Part shown: piece after piece, positions 15,656 through 16,020 of the stretch
How positions within the stretch are numbered: the stretch's first letter is position 1
Layout of the letters: every line of letters starts with the position of its first letter
Source of the DNA: Bacteroidota bacterium
Lineage (GTDB): Bacteria; Bacteroidota; Bacteroidia; CAMBQF01
Direction: 5' to 3'
Assembly: GCA_027483285.1 (NCBI GenBank)
Contig: JAIXUZ010000269.1
Location: forward strand, 1-16,020
Length of the DNA: 16,020 nt
Program-made: the position numbers and the translations under genes
The notes under the pieces: model-generated
What the model was told of the DNA's origin: nothing
Databases searched by the model: none
Seen by the model: only the letters and a program-made list of their open reading frames with translations

Positions 15656-16020
15656 TTATGCAGCGGCGGCGGCTAATTCTTTTTTGGCTACTATAGCGTC
15701 GGCCAGCCACAAAAATTCGTTTACAAAGTTGTGTATGCTGTTTTCAAAAACGGGCAGTTTAAGGGTGCCATCTTCTTCAAACTTATCGGTAACATTGCCT
15801 ACAGGCAACATATAAGGCACTAAAATACCAAACAGTGCGGGTATTAAATTTTGCAACTGTACGGCAGAGCGCATACCTGCTAAAGCACCCGTTGAAACGG
15901 TTACAATGCCAATGGCCTTTTTAATAAACTCGGTTTTGTTATAGTAATCAACCAGGTTTTTAAGTGCCGGTGCGTAGGTGCCGTTATATTCCGGAGTTAA
16001 AAACACCATACTATCAGCCC
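15656..16020 (-). CDS. NADPH-dependent FMN reductase, N-terminus cut by window edge
   Basis: The C-terminal 120 or so residues of a flavodoxin-like FMN reductase (PF03358), a cytoplasmic enzyme that passes electrons from NAD(P)H through FMN to quinones, flavins, azo dyes or metals. The reading frame stays open to the window edge; codons before the first visible Met read ADS, so ADSMVFLTPEYNGTYAPALKNLVDYY is internal, and PEYNG is the family's FMN-contacting motif. About 60 residues with the N-terminal phosphate-binding loop should lie beyond the edge. VSTGALAGMRSAVQL is the second typical region. The C-terminus is a run of five alanines from GC-rich GCC codons, unusual beside the AT-leaning surroundings but harmless. 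It converges with the GH16 gene across the hairpin repeat. Confidence 0.88.
   Translation of the reverse strand, partial: ADSMVFLTPEYNGTYAPALKNLVDYYNKTEFIKKAIGIVTVSTGALAGMRSAVQLQNLIPALFGILVPYMLPVGNVTDKFEEDGTLKLPVFENSIHNFVNEFLWLADAIVAKKELAAAAA

Overview
The window looks like a chromosomal stretch of a Bacteroidota (Bacteroidetes) genome, probably a Chitinophagales/Sphingobacteriia-type relative. The evidence is a secreted PKD-repeat protein and a CHU_C (gliding-motility-type, type IX secretion) sorting domain, promoters with the phylum's TTG / TAnnTTTG architecture, few Shine-Dalgarno sites, and two small intergenic palindromes of kinds I recall as common in this phylum. Base composition and codon use look even across the window. 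I see no transposase, integrase, CRISPR array or phage gene.

Layout. (1) 59-1957, plus: acetyl-CoA synthetase. (2) 5814-1975, minus: a tight four-gene operon in the order PhnZ-like HD oxygenase, PhoD-like secreted metallophosphatase, DUF5690 membrane transporter, HpnZ-type zinc alcohol dehydrogenase. Two junctions are TAATG overlaps and one has a 2-nt gap. By family knowledge this is an organophosphonate-catabolism cassette, but the usual PhnY/TmpA hydroxylase is absent and the dehydrogenase has lost its structural-zinc cysteines. (3) 5966-6578, minus: a 53-residue membrane protein, then an RNA block with tRNA-Phe, tRNA-Ala, a clear intrinsic terminator, and a decayed duplicate of the tRNA-Ala 3' end plus terminator with a palindrome inserted in its T-loop. 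A near-consensus promoter precedes tRNA-Phe. (4) 6784-13763, plus: a two-gene surface-protein locus. First comes a 146-residue secreted protein that is almost only a CHU_C sorting domain. Then comes a very large PKD/FN3 protein whose frame is cut by one in-frame TGA (11631-11633) exactly where other modules carry a conserved Cys. That large protein also stops in the middle of its last FN3 domain and has no sorting domain. The small upstream protein starts, after its signal peptide, with what reads like the missing end of that FN3 domain followed by CHU_C, so the pair looks like one T9SS substrate split and circularly permuted. (5) 14503-13760, minus: PrsW-family intramembrane protease, tail-to-tail with the PKD gene (stop codons overlap). 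(6) 14630-15541, plus: secreted GH16 glycoside hydrolase with its own promoter. (7) 15555-15573: hairpin repeat. (8) 15656 to the right edge, minus: NADPH-dependent FMN reductase, cut by the window end.

The most notable points are the split FN3/CHU_C protein pair, the in-frame TGA, the hydroxylase-less phosphonate operon with a transporter that shares an arginine-lysine motif with organophosphate antiporters, and the tRNA-Ala/terminator duplication. Family assignments come from reading motifs by eye; no database search was run.
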